64,000 bases of DNA, from the NCBI GenBank assembly GCA_017163975.1, contig JAFFSR010000280.1, positions 496,001 through 560,000 of the forward strand, given 5' to 3'. Source of the stretch: Anastatus disparis. Its lineage: Eukaryota > Arthropoda > Insecta > Hymenoptera > Eupelmidae. Position numbers and translations under genes: made by a program. The notes beneath the pieces are model-generated. The model made no database searches and was not told the origin of the DNA. It saw only the letters and a program-made list of their open reading frames with translations. Positions 1-12,964 of this stretch are shown here, piece after piece (positions within the stretch are counted from its first letter, which is position 1; every line of letters begins with the position of its first letter).

Positions 1-2251
1 TCTGAAACTTTTAAAGCATTTCTATCTTATTCATCAATTTCTAAAATTTTAATTAAAATATATTTCGAAATCCTTGAGCCACCCAAAAAAAGTAGAACAT
101 TTTTACTCAACTACTAAAACTTTTGCATATCTACATACTCGTAATCTGGAGAGAGGGATCAAAAAATTCATATAATCCGTCTCTCATGCGCAATATTCCG
201 AATATATTAATCTGAGCTAAAGTATAAAATCCCAAAACGCAATACTTTCAAAAGCTTAGCACATTGAAAAAAAAGACAAAAAAAAGGGTAAGAAAAGAAA
301 AAAACTATGTATATATAGTGAAGTCGAACAGGTGAAAAGACATGAAGAGACCTCGACATATTGAAGAGTCTTTTCATCCCTTGCAGTAAAGTCACGATGC
401 TATGCGCAAATCCCACGCGTCTCTCTCTTCTGGTTTCTTTTTTTTTTCATCTTTTCTTGCAAGCTTTCAAGCCGTATACGAGCATATCGGCCAGGATTAC
501 CGTCGGGAACTCACAACTTTTTTTTTTTTTTTTCAATGAAAAGAGGAAAAACCGTCATCCCAATCGATCTCGCTGCTTTTTTTTCATTTTCTCGACACTA
601 TGCTCAAATCTTTGTGTCAAGAGTGAAAACGACGAAGGTGGAAAAGACAAGCAATGGATGTAGGTGTGCAGTAATGGGGCCATTGCGAACGATAAAATTT
701 TCTGAATCGTCGTTTTCGTCTGATATGATGTTAAAAATTTTCAAATCTCCCTTTTTTTATCTTCTTGTTCAAATTTCATCAAATTAAAAAAAAATTTTTT
801 AATTAAATTAAAAATAACATGCTTAAAAACTAAATTTATCCAGCATTAGATTTTAAATTTTCATTTTGAGTGGACAGATTTAAGCTTGCTAAATATGAAT
901 AATTTCAATTTAACTTTGTGTCAGGATCATTTATATTTTAAATAAAGATTAATTTTTAAAGCAGATTTTCATCTGCTTTATTGTTCAAAATAAACAAAAT
1001 AAAATTTAATACAAAAATATTAATAATAGAATATATTATAACATGTCCTGTGATAAATATTCAAAAGCAATTATTTTATCTTGCATTCATAACTAAATAA
1101 TTTACGTTCTAGATACATTAAAGTAATTGCATTCTTATATTATTTTAGTAGATGAATATTAAATAATACAAAATAAAACAGTTTTATACTAAATTTGACT
1201 TTTGATATATAGTTGCTGTTTCGAATTTATTCGTTAAATATTTTTAAATTTTTGTGTCAATAACCTTGTGTGTAACAAAAAATAAGATATTCTACTTGTA
1301 TGTTAGAGAATAGGCTCTTAATAAAGGAACTGAGAAAAACTCTTTCTTTTCAGCCTTTTTAAATAATTAATCAGCAGGAATTTTCGAGAAATTTTGTAGA
1401 AAGCATTAAAAACTATAATATAATTTTTATGGAAAAATCAATTAATCAAAAAGAAATTCTATAGAATGTAATGTTAATTAAAAGGTATTATAATCAACAT
1501 ATAATTATTCTTTATTCGTTTGGAAAAAAAATTTATTCTAATTTCAATCAATTTTATAATCGATCAGTTAATATCTGGATAGTGGCCGGTAGCTTAACTA
1601 AATTAAGAATAATTCTTAAATATTTAATTTTCTTACATATGATCAAACTTATGAAAAATGCTATTGAAAATTATTGATGTATTAAATTATGCAGTTATCT
1701 CGTCTGTCCACGTCTTCTTAAGTGTTCATTTTCCAGCTGCTTGACACTAATAAAATTGAGAAAGTTATAACTCAAAGAATTTTTGTAAAACATAAAACTA
1801 TCCAAATTTTATAATATAATAACAGTGTCCACCAATTAGTAAATGAACACACCTTGCTCGATTTATCAACATTACTAAGAACTGCAAAATTTAATTTTTT
1901 AAAGTAATTCGTATAAACATAGAGACTTGATCACAATTAAAAAAAAATTTGAAGAATAATTATTAATTTTGTTCATTTATTGATTAAAGATTTCGATTTT
2001 AGTCCACGGTAGGTTGACCAAAATGTTAAATGGCTAGTATATTAGTAATACAATATAAAAAATAATAAAGCTACTTTATTCTTAAGTTTTTTCATGCCAT
2101 AAACGTAGATAAATCTTTTTTATTCTATCCTATCAATTCTCGATTTCCGCTCTATTTTTAATATTTTTCCTTTTCATACGCATTCCGGCATATACATATA
2201 TGATCGATCGAAAGCGTTGCGCCACATGTGACTAAGCTCGACAGCCGGCTG
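1..2251. other. A+T-rich non-coding stretch
   Basis: I see no supportable gene here. Open frames of 60-100 codons around 0.2-0.8 kb run through poly-T and poly-A tracts, translate to Phe/Lys-rich low-complexity peptides and overlap one another on both strands, as expected from chance in A+T-rich DNA. No RNA gene or structured repeat was recognised. Confidence 0.6.
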
Positions 2252-2303
2252 CTACTACTGTTGCTACTACTACTACCGCTGCTGCTACTGTTGCTGTCGT
2301 CAC
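2252..2303. repeat. Trinucleotide (CTG/CTA) repeat tract
   Basis: An imperfect run of CTG, CTA and CCG triplets about 50 bp long sits in a small G+C-raised island. On the minus strand one frame reads as a Ser/Asn/Gly homopolymer-like peptide, starting just after an in-frame stop and continuing about 45 codons. That could be a low-complexity coding exon, but no convincing splice site or start codon was found, so it is annotated only as a repeat. Confidence 0.7.
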
Positions 2304-2971
2304 TTCGCGATATCGTTTAACTTTCAAATTTTCACGCAAATATCAATCTAAATTCAAATGATATTTTGCCGTTGCAGTTTTTTTCTCTCTTTTTTTGTGC
2401 GCCTGTGTCCGTGATTAATGAGTCATGCAAAAATATTCTTTTCTATACGTTGGCAGTAAACTTGGAAACATATGCTGTACGTGTTTGTTTGTTCCATATT
2501 ATATGGTTTTTTCTTGCTTTTTTGTTTACACGTTTTTTTGCTGAATCGCACAAGTGATTTGAATGTAAAATAAAATATTTTTTTGTTTAGATTGTACAGT
2601 AACTTTTTGAAAGAAAATTGTTATTGACATTAGTAATGTACATTAGAATTTTAAAAATAAAAAATAAAACAATTTTACCATTTTTTAATAATATGAAAAA
2701 GTCTATTTATCATAAAACTGGAAAAAAGAAGATATTAATAAAGAGGGTAATAATGATAAAATTTGAATCATGAAATGCAGTCACAATATTAACTATATTC
2801 CTGATATAAATATTGGAATGAATTTGACGAATTTACAACTTTTAAATAACGAAAATTGCAAAAACTTTTTTAAAGAAAAAGAGGATATTATAACAACGAA
2901 CATGCTCAATTTGTTTTGAATATTTTGAAAAATTGATTAAAAAAATAACTTTAGGTGCAAAGTTCTATAAT
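2304..2971. other. Non-coding stretch
   Basis: A+T-rich sequence between the trinucleotide tract and the hAT-type element. I see no gene. The 63-codon plus-strand open frame at 2366-2557 is Phe-rich and unrecognised. Confidence 0.5.
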
Positions 2972-3466
2972 TAGAGAGTGTGCAAATACTCAAATAGTCG
3001 AGTTCAAGTCAAATCAAGTTCTTTCTTTGAGTTCGAGTCGAGTACTCGAGTCCCGCAAGCACTCGAAGAAATACGAACTACTTGAAAAAATTGAATTACT
3101 CGAGTAATTCGAGTTACTCGGATGGCTCGAGTAACTCGAAAAGTTCAAGTTTAATACTCGACTCGACTTGAAGTTAGTTTAAAAGTTATTCCAATATTCC
3201 TTCTGAATAGACGTATAAACAGAACTCATAGCAAGTTAATGAAAAACAGAGTAAAAAAATAATTTTTTTCGTATACAAAAGAACTAATTACCACAGAATA
3301 ATATAATCTAGTTGTTCGAGTAACTGGAGTCATTCGAGTTATTCGAGTAGTTCATATTTTTTCGAGTAATTCGGAAAGTTCGAGTTAATACTTGACTCGA
3401 CTTGAGCTTGTTGAGTCGAGTAATTTGTTCGGGTTGCTCGTAGTTCAAGCTGCTCGCACACCCCTA
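2972..3466. mobile_element. hAT-type MITE with internal ACTCGAGT-rich palindromes
   Basis: The ends form short terminal inverted repeats of consensus TAGRGRGTGTGC: TAGAGAGTGTGC at 2972-2983, and the complement of TAGGGGTGTGCG ending at 3466. The flanks carry an imperfect 8-bp duplication, TCTATAAT (2964-2971) and TCTATAGG (3467-3474). The start (C/T)AGRG and the 8-bp duplication are hallmarks of the hAT superfamily. There is no transposase frame, so it is non-autonomous, about 495 bp long. Both internal halves are filled with degenerate TCGAGT/ACTCGA units giving many overlapping palindromes, and the two halves are themselves loosely inverted, so the element could fold into a long branched hairpin. 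The hAT assignment is inferred from the ends only. Confidence 0.75.
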
Positions 3467-3811
3467 TCTATAGGTAATCGATGCTGCTGAGGAACTTTGT
3501 TTATTTTAAAAATGTATGTTTGACTAATATCAACTTTTCAAAATCAACATGATTTTTCAACCATACAAACCATATTTACATGCAATATTGGTTTTTTAAT
3601 TTTTTTAAACAAACAATTTTTGCATATAAAAACATGGAAAAGACCTTTTTTTTAATTGGAAAAATAATTTAATTTCAATTTTTGTAAAAACATATAAATA
3701 ACTGCAACATTTTCGTTATTTAATTTATAAAACGTTAAAAATAAGAAGTTATGGCAAAGAATATGATTTTTAAACAAATTCTCAAATGAGGAAAGGACAG
3801 AGAGATTTGAT

Positions 3812-4300
3812 AACTTCTTAACATTCAAAATTTTGTAAAGAAATTTTAAAAGGAGGATTTTTAAGAGGTAATTTGTGAAATCTTGGTATGAAACAGAAAT
3901 TGTAGATATACAAAATTAAAACTAAATTAAAGAAGTTTGTATTGAAAAAATCAAAACAAAATTCAATTATTCTAATATTTGTTCCAAATGTCTGACAAAA
4001 TATTGATTTTTTCACTTATTTTTGCAATATTTATCGTTTATTTTTCACATTTTCCTTTATTTTCCTAATACATCAATTCATTTTTAATCCGCCCAGGAAA
4101 AATGAAAAATTAAATAGGGGAAATTGCAAAAATAAGTGAAAAAAATCAAGATTTCGTCATAAAAATTTTGATTTTTTCAATACCAACTAAATTAGTTTAG
4201 TTTAAAATTTATATATCTTCATAAATTTCTCGATAATTATAATATAAAATCTGTTCTATACCAAGATCGTAAAAAATAACTTCATGAGAATACACTTTTA
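3812..4300. repeat. Head-to-head inverted pair of a dispersed repeat (family R)
   Basis: A minus-strand copy (about 3812-4085) and a shorter plus-strand copy (about 4118-4300) of one dispersed repeat face each other. Shared landmarks are AAATTGCAAAAATAAGTG, GTCAGACATTTGG in the left copy, and a CATACCAAGAT-like tail. The same repeat occurs as plus-strand copies at 13196-13530 and 22239-22590. The 65-codon minus-strand open frame within the left copy is just repeat sequence. The pair could form a long stem in RNA. I do not recognise the family; no transposase or terminal repeat is visible. Confidence 0.7.
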
Positions 4301-6634
4301 CCGATTTTTACAGATAGCAAACAGATTTTCACTAGTATTTAGTGATAATGTCATAGAGAATTTTAAACTACGACTATGTTTGCTGAATCAGGTGCAACGT
4401 AGCACGTGCATGAATCTTCGAGTAAACCAACGAACTAACTTCAAATTCAACTATTAACCCTCCAACCATACGACTACAATTTAAAACGTATGTATTTAAA
4501 TGGGAATACGAATAAGTATACTTGTCTTTTATCTGTTATTATTAATCTGATGAAACATTGATAAACTAGTTTAATTTGAGTAAATTACTAAATATGCTTA
4601 GCGAATTAAGACAATCGTAGAAAATTTTTTAATGAAATGTAATTATTTTTACTATAATAATATGCAGATAAATCACATATTGTGTATATCAAGGCTCTTT
4701 TTTATATTGGCAGTAATAGAATGTATGTATATGTGCGTATATGCGTGCAAACGTTAACGTCTACTGCGCTTACTTTGTTCATTTTAATTTAATTATTAAA
4801 ATTTTACATGTGATCAGTACCTGTACGAATAAATATATATGACTGCTACAAATATTCTGTTCATATTTTTTTAAATTTTAATATACTTTAAAGATTGAAA
4901 ATTATTAAAAAAGGTTCAACTCCTTAATCATTGCACATTTGGATAAGCCTAAATTAATGAAAGGAATTTTGTTAGTTATTGACTTAAATGGAGGTAAGCT
5001 GTTAAAAATTATAACTAAGAGGATGTTGAATCTCTTTGCTCTTTCGTTACTAAAAAAATTATTCTCCGACAAAGCTTGCAATGATAGCTAGAAATAAAAA
5101 AAGAGTCACATTTAGAACTGTTCATATAACTATTTTCTCAATTAAAAAAGGATGAAGAGATTTGATAGTTTCTTGAAATATACGTAATTTAAACATTATC
5201 TTTATCAATCTGAATATTTGCAAGCGATGCCATCATATCGATAAGGGCTAAAATAATGAAATTCCACAATTTACAAGGGAACTCAATTTAATGGTTACAA
5301 TTATAATTACTAGACTAGCTGATTGTCACTGTCAAACGTACGATAAACTTTGTTATCACAGCCATGTGATTACGAAGTTTATAGTAAATTTAATGCCATT
5401 ATTATAGCTGACGACTAATGATTATTTTACTATATGCTACTACAGATTATATCGCTTTAAGCTGAGCTACTTTTATCTTTATAGCATTTCACCAGATGAG
5501 ACCACGAATTGGTTGATAAAGTATAGCCCAGACTTTCTTATACGACACTTAACTTTATCACCACCTTGCGAAATCAAAAAATATATCTTGATATTGGAGA
5601 GGATTTTTTAAAATTTAATATTTCATACGAGTGATTCAATAAACGAGATATAAATTTGCACAAAATAACGCATAGGAAGTATAATATTCAACTAAATTTA
5701 TAAAAGTTTTTATGAATACTAAGCTTTCTTCAATTTGAATTTCTTTAATTAAATTTATATTGCATAAAATATTTTATGAGAGCAATTTATATTAATTACA
5801 TTTTTAAAAAATATCACTGATGAATTAAAAAAATATTTATTTTGTAAAAACAATTTTCATGTAAATAAAGTTTAGCCGTGAATAAGCTGAATTATTAATG
5901 TGATAATTGTCACAGAAAAATATTCAAATTTAAAATTTATTTATCGGATTATAATTAAACTGTTTTTATATAAAAATTTTTCTATCGATTTTTTAGTTTT
6001 TATACATTTGTTTTAAATAGATTAAGTTAAGCACATTTATCTTCCTCAAATTATAATATATTTATACTTTTTTCGAAAATATAACTATCAAACCATAGCA
6101 AGCCGGCGCAGCCTAATACGTAGTTTTTGTTTAACTTTAAAATTTTTTTTTAAGATTTTTTTATTTTTTTTGAATCTTTAAAAACTATTTTATTTATGTT
6201 TTTAAAAGATTCAACATAATTGATGAATACTTTTTGTAACGCAAGTTTTTAAGTTCTACGGCATTACTATTTTACTTATAATTTTCTCCAGTTTCTTCAA
6301 CCATATTAGATATACTCCGTGCTTTTCTCAGTTCGCAATTCTTTAACTTGATATATATAAATGTATCTACACACGTCTTTTTCTCCAGTTCTTCTGACAC
6401 AAAATAAAAAAAAATGAAAAAAAATAGGTACTACATTTTAAAAAAATTTTTATTTGAAAATATTTTTATTTTTTCGAATTTCAAAAATACATTTCATTTG
6501 TTTTTAATTTGCATATAATGTACATTTTTAAAAGTATTTGAATTTTACATTCTTTTAACAATTTTTGTAAAATTTTTTGAATTTTAGTAAATACAAGTTT
6601 CAATTTTTGGAGTTACAAATTTAAATTATTTCTT
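4301..6634. other. Non-coding A+T-rich stretch
   Basis: No gene or RNA gene is supported. The only clear structure is the stem-loop at 5343-5382, listed separately. The rest is low-complexity A+T sequence. Confidence 0.6.
5343..5382. repeat. Stem-loop, 17-bp arms with 6-nt loop
   Basis: ATAAACTTTGTTATCAC (5343-5359) and GTGATTACGAAGTTTAT (5366-5382) pair with two weak positions around the loop AGCCAT. There is no neighbouring gene, so no terminator or regulatory role can be claimed. Confidence 0.6.
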
Positions 6635-6639
6635 ACGAT

Positions 6640-7545
6640 TCAAATATTTTTCATGTTTTTTTATTTTGTTAACTTTTGTAAATACAAATAAAATATTTAA
6701 AAATCGTCAAGAACAAATAAAGTTTTTGAACGTAAAAATTTTGAGAGACGATGTACATGGCTCAAAAATGACATGTACTGCTAAAAAATAATTTGAAACC
6801 TTCTTTTATTGTTAAAAAAATAAAACTATATTTTCATTTCAAATCTTCTACGTTCACAACATTATCAAAACTTTTCACAAAACTAATTAAAAAAGTCTTC
6901 AAACCAAATTTACATAAAATCTAATTCCAAATTTTTTCTTGACTAAACTAATATTTACTGTATCTACACTATATATTCTAGTTAAATAACACCACCAATT
7001 TTTTAAATTTTAATAGATTTAAAAAATTCGAACACTTTTAAATATGTAAAAAATATTTTGTTAGTAAAATCAACGTTTATTTATAAAAATTTAATTGGCC
7101 TTTTTTTTCATTTAAAATATAATGTTGTTTCATTCAATTAATGTATTTGATTTTATCACTAAAAATGTTTAAATTGTAAGACACAAATAGTAAAACGTTA
7201 AAAACTCATTTCCCATCATATACCTTTTAGCTTTTATATTTGTTTTATTTTTTTGTTTCTTGCTTCTTTTTTTTCTTTTTTGTTTCTTTTTTTTGATCTA
7301 TTTTTGTTCATTGATGCAAAAACCCAAAATAATATAAGTAACATTACAAACTTATTTTAAGAATACAAATTATTAATAAAATCTTTTTGGCCATTATGTG
7401 ATACAATCGTCATTTCTTTTCTTTATATGATCTTTTTATTTTACGTTCAAAACTTTTATATTGTTCTAATGACGATTTTTAAATATTTTATTTGTATTTA
7501 CAAAAGTTAAGCAAAATAAAAAAAAACTATGAAAAATATTTGATA
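6640..7545. repeat. Large inverted repeat with a 39-bp perfect core
   Basis: The left arm (about 6640-6770) and right arm (about 7400-7540) are inverted copies. The core at 6671-6709 is perfectly complementary to 7470-7508 (39 bp), and similarity continues on both sides, including a GACGAT..ACAT..GG(C)TCAAAA-like stretch inwards and CAAATATTTTTCAT outwards. The 600-700 bp between the arms is A+T-rich with a poly-T and TTTTGTTTC tract and no coding frame. It resembles a foldback-type non-autonomous transposon, but neither terminal motifs nor a target duplication could be fixed. Confidence 0.7.
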
Positions 7546-8095
7546 TTATATTCTTGAATAAATTGAAAATGTATTATTTTATGAGTATATCAGCATTATT
7601 TTATGAATATCGTTTTTTTTATTAATTTTTGATTGAATTATTTTGTTAATTATTAATCGGTTCATTCATAATTAATAAAAATTCATACTATTTATATTTC
7701 AAAAAAGTTTATAATTATTTTCTTGTAAAAAAAAGAATTAGGTAATTTGCAAATAAAATCAAAACTTTTCTGGAACGTAGAATTCCTTATGCAACTGGAC
7801 TCAAAATTTTCTGACTTTCGATATTAGCATAAGTGATCGCAGAATTCAGAGAAACATCATCTAACGCCGTAAAGATAAATCGACGTAATCGATCATCGTG
7901 TCAATAGTATTAAAAATATTCCTGTAAATATTGAATGTTATATAAGAGTGCTATATATAAATTTTAAAAACATTTGAAAAAAATATAACAAAATTTTCTT
8001 TAAGATATCCTTTTCAAAATCATAAAAGTTTCTTTGAAGAGGAATTTGCAGAAAAGCAAAGAATATTATGTTGATGAAAACACTATAGGCAATTT
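7546..8095. other. Non-coding stretch
   Basis: A+T-rich sequence without a recognisable gene or repeat, ending at the target site duplication of the SINE that follows. Confidence 0.5.
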
Positions 8096-8108
8096 TATAG
8101 ATAATCTT

Positions 8109-8296
8109 AGAACCAGTCTGTGGCTCAATCGGTAGAGCGTTGGATTCGTAATTTCGAGGTTTTGAGTTCGAATCCCGCTCTCGGCTGTATCATACAAGCA
8201 CCACTGTACGTTACATGTGCTTTGTTCATAAACACACTTACGAGCTCCGTCGCTGATTAGTATAACAAATAGCATAAATATAGTGACGAAAAAAAA
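8109..8296 (+). mobile_element. Full-length tRNA-derived SINE (copy 1) with 13-bp target duplications
   Basis: The head is tRNA-like, with an A-box-like TGGCTCAATCGGTAGAGCG and a B-box-like GAGTTCGAATCCC (RNA polymerase III internal promoter), and an anticodon-loop position reading TTCGTAA. A tRNA-unrelated body follows (CAAGCACCACTGTACG..., ...GTTCATAAACACACTTACGAGCTCCGTCGC), ending in an A-rich tail ACGAAAAAAAA. The element is bounded by a perfect duplication TATAGATAATCTT at 8096-8108 and 8297-8309, the signature of LINE-mediated retrotransposition. Two diverged minus-strand copies of the same head and body lie at 19.4 and 37.5 kb. It is not a functional tRNA gene: the acceptor stem does not close. 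Confidence 0.92.
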
Positions 8297-8309
8297 TATA
8301 GATAATCTT

Positions 8310-8925
8310 TTATGGACTTTTAAGGATTATTAATTCTACGTTAAAATCAAAGTTCACGATAAAATCATTTTTATTTCTTTTTAATTCTTGTTTCCTGGAG
8401 ATTTTACTGAAAAGTGATCTAAAGATTTTCTTATAGTTTCTCCCGCAGAGTTTTTCATAGTTTTCTCTGTAGATAATTCTACAAATATTCCTTCGAATTT
8501 ATTTGCAGTGTAAACTATAGTTAAATTTATAAGAAAATTTTAAACAGTAGGAAAAAATTATTTAGATTATATTTTAATTCAAATCATACTAAAAATGAAT
8601 CCTTGCATAATTATAAAATAATTGTTACTATTGATAAATGATAAGTTTTATCACAAGATTTAATTTCTAAATATTTTTCAATCCGTCAAAAATATCTAAG
8701 TGTTTACTCATTATATTTGAAGAAAAAAATAACAATGATACATAAAACATAAATCATGAAAATATATTCGTTGTAGCCACAGCAACTGATGTAGAAGAAA
8801 GGCCGTGCATACTTTTTAGAAAATTTGAAGCTTGAGAAATGTTGTTTCGCAAAATTAGTATTCAGAGCATATCAAGCTTGCATTCATATATATACATTGG
8901 CCGAAACATGTTTTCTCACGAAGCA

Positions 8926-9000
<75 letters not shown>

Positions 9001-12000
9001 CTAGAAACTACAGCAGAATGCTGCATCTTTCCTCTTTACTCAGCTTCCATTTTTATCTTTATGTTATTCAACTGAAGGAGTACAATGCAACACTACTTTG
9101 ATTGTTCTTTGTGAAGTAACATATTACGTAAATTTATTATGACTCTAGTGAGAAATATTATTGTATGCGTCTTATAAAAATAATCTTTAATCAATATTTC
9201 TTATTATACATGTTTAGATATTTGAATTCAGCAAAATTCGTTTATGTATACTATTATTAAAAGTGGTATCAACTTTTATTTTAATTTGCTAATTTATTTA
9301 AAAGTTTATCAAATTCTTTGATAAAGTGTCCATTTTCAGAGATTAATAATATGGATTCAAATTAAACGTATCTTAAATTGAACCTTGACGATATAAAAGA
9401 AATTTAAGAGTATTTAAACTACAACAGTGTAAACTCTTTGTAGTAAAAATCAGAGAAAAATCCCTCACCTTACAAAACTGTGTTGAAAAAGAAATAAAAT
9501 AAAAAGAAATTATCCTAGCTTTTAAATTTAGACCTTTAAACAAAAAAAGGATAAAAAACAAAAAGCACTTTAATAGTCTCGAGATCAATTAGTTTTTCGT
9601 TTTCCATGCAAATGCCACTGGGACTAGTACATAACATTTTAAAACCTCTTGTAAAGAAAAGTAGCCCCTCTATCTTCTATTTAGAGAGAATTAATTCTAC
9701 TTCCGGTTAAATTTAATACTAGTACAATGTAATTCATGTATACACTTTCCTTCAAATGTTTTACTTTATGATTATAAACGTCTTGCGTATTCATCATTAT
9801 GTTACTGTAACAAAGTGTACTGTGTTTTCCTTTATTCCTGTATTAAAATTATCTCCAACCAAATTATTTTGGTTAATCGCAAATGAAAGCAAAGTATTTA
9901 ACAAACTTTTAAATAGACAAACTTTTTAATTGTGTTCTGTAACTATTAGGATTGAGGATTTAAAATTAAATTTACGTTCAGTAACTTATATTTTAAATTG
10001 GCAAAACTTAATTTGTATTTGAAAAATTTTTTAATCACTTTTAATCTTTTTTTTGAAAATAATGAAACCGAAAAAAATTCATGCTTATGGAATAATTATA
10101 AAAAAAAAGTTAACGAAGTTTTCCGAGCGTCGTCAAGTTTGAATTAAAATGTTCGCACTTGCACATATAATAATGAAAGTACAAAAGTTTGTCAAAATTG
10201 CATACTTGATTGCAAGCTTACGCTTAACGAGCAAACGAAATTTAGACTTGAGTTTTAGTAATTTTAAATGTTTAATGACTTTCATCCTTCAACAGTAGTT
10301 GTAGAAAAAAAAGAAATTCAATATTGGATTTAATTTATTTTAATTATGTTAATCGGTGCAAAAATGTATTTGAAATTTACATTACATAATTTTTTCATAA
10401 TTACTGAATCTTCATCAAATACCTTGCATACAATTAAATTTTCAATATTAAGTTACCATGCTTCGAAATTACTTGATGAAAAAAAAATTGGAGTTATTTC
10501 AAATTTTTGTGTATAATATATTTATGAAAGAATCTCGGATATTATTGTCGAAATGTCAGGTGTTGTCGATCACTCCTCTAACACTCGTATTCCACCTATA
10601 TATACTGAAATGGACAGACGTGACGCGCCAAAGAGGTACGTGCATATACATTGATGGCTGACGTGTATATACTCTCAATATGTGCTTAAAATTCAAGGGT
10701 CTCAGGTGTACAGTAGAAACTACAGCGGCATAAAGAAAAACTAATGAAAAAGTTAAAAGATTTAAAAAAAATGGAGCATGAAAATTTTATCAAAGATTAC
10801 GAGTAATACTAATGTTAGAATTAAAAAAAAAAATTAATATTCATAAATATTCTTAATCAAAGATTTCTTGAGATGATTTTTAATTTCAATAGGAAACTTA
10901 CAATCACTGTGCAAATGAAACAGAATTTATGTTTAAATTTATTAACATATTTTAGACTTTTTTAAAGAGATGACTCGTTATAAGTATTTTATGAATAACT
11001 TTGTAAAATTTAATTAAAAAAATATTAAATGAACTAACTTAATTAATAATGCAAATCTTAGACTTTCAAAAATCTTTATAAATATTAAAAAAGTTTTTAT
11101 TTTTATATGAGTTTCAATTACTTATTAAATTAAAAAAACTTAATAATTTACATGAACAAATTAAATATTAATTCATTTCACGTTGATTAATTGATAAATA
11201 GTTGATATTTGGAGTTGTACTTTCGAAAATGTATTAAAATTTTAGCGTGTATATGTTATGTTATAAATGCAATATGCCTTTGGGAGTTTTCGGGGTATAT
11301 GAACACCGAGCGTTAATGAAGTAATTCTAGCTTTGCATATTTGCATACGTTTGAGGATGTAAGTATATGCACGGCTATCTGCATATATTCGCATAAATTT
11401 CTTGACCTTAAGCAGCTCATCTAACATGATTTTTCAAGTTTTAATGATAATTTATTTTGGTAATAATGAATATTTTATACGTTATTACAATATTTCAAAT
11501 TTCTGGAAGTTATAAATTAAATTTTAAAAATTTTTTCACTGATTTAAAAAAAAAAAAAAAAATAAATTTTTATACTTTAATAATAAAAATAAATTCTTAA
11601 ACTTTCGAGAATTATATACTTCATACGAGACATAAATAATAATAAAAATGGAACATTATAATAAATCAGACCTTTTGGAAGAATTCCGCAGCAGCAGGAT
11701 ATCGTATTTTATTCCCAACATCTCAATATGTAAAACTACCTTCGCTCATATATCATGAATTTTAACCATCACGTATACGGATTATACGTGCATATATTAT
11801 ATTGGCATATAACGTTAAATTGGCTGTAATATCAAGCCATTGGAAATCACCAATGCTGACGATGCTTATTGAGAGGATTTATCATTTAATTTGTCTATAG
11901 CTTGGTTTTAGGTATTGTCTAGCTTTTATTGCATTAGTATATAGATAACGATGGATTTCATTGGGGATTGACCAAATGTTTTTCACCTATTTTATTAGGT

Positions 12001-12926
12001 ATACTAAAGATTTTCATTGCAGTTACAGATTGATATGAGAACTCGTGAAGCTTTATATTGTCAGCTCAGTTGTTTTTCATTTTGACTTGAATTGAATTGA
12101 GAAATATAATAATAATTAAAAAAAAGGATTTCTTTATATTTTGTTATATCATATTTATTAAAAAAAGATGATCAAGTTAATAGAAAAGTAATTAGGTTAA
12201 TGGATTGTTTGTACGAATATCGTATGGACTTAAATAGAAAACATGACAATGGAACTTTACTTTTTTTTGTTATATAAAAAAAGAGATTTTTCTTTTTTGA
12301 ATAAAATCTGTACAGTAGAATTTTAAATTAAAAAACTTTTCATGAATATTTTGATGAAATTTTTAGCTTTGATCTAAAAATAGCTATAAATAAAATTATT
12401 ATACTTAAAATTGTTATAATTAAAAGTATAAATCTATCGTATTTTAAATTAATATTTTTTTAAACAAATTTTTGCTTGAAATAATTCGTATGTATGAATA
12501 ATAAAAATGAAATTATCTACAGTGTTGAAAATACTTTGATTTTAATTTAATGTTTGTCGATCGTGTTTTTTAAACACGATTAATTTTATCATCAGTAAAT
12601 GAGAAATTTTCGTCTAAATTATGATAAAAAATTTATTTATATTTATTAAACTGATAAAAAGATTGCTTAAAAAATAATACTTATTAAAAAATTCGGTATT
12701 TTCTGTTTTTATTAATAGTCTATATTCAAGTATTAAGAACGCAGAGAGCATTAATAAATAAAATTTGAATCATAATAATTTTAAAATATTAATTCTGTAA
12801 CGTCTAAACGAAGAAATTGTTGAACAATCATGCTGAAATGAATTCTTTTTATTTGTTCTTAATATTCTTATATAAGGATAATTTAGCTTTCTACTAAATT
12901 TTTATCAAGACAATATAAACGAGTTT
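8310..12926. other. Non-coding A+T-rich stretch
   Basis: No supportable gene. It contains the (TA)n microsatellite at 8928-8996. Open frames here, including one of 78 codons read from the microsatellite, are unrecognised and low-complexity. Confidence 0.6.
8928..8996. repeat. (TA)n microsatellite
   Basis: An uninterrupted alternation of A and T about 69 bp long. Copy number is likely unstable and an assembly gap or collapse is possible. Confidence 0.98.
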
Positions 12927-12964
12927 GATCTTAGCCACCGCAAGGTCTGGAAAACATTGGTTTG

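Noticed and set aside
8114..8187. Possible functional tRNA gene
   Set aside because: The acceptor stem does not close, and the segment is followed by a repeated body, an A-rich tail and target duplications, so it is a SINE head.
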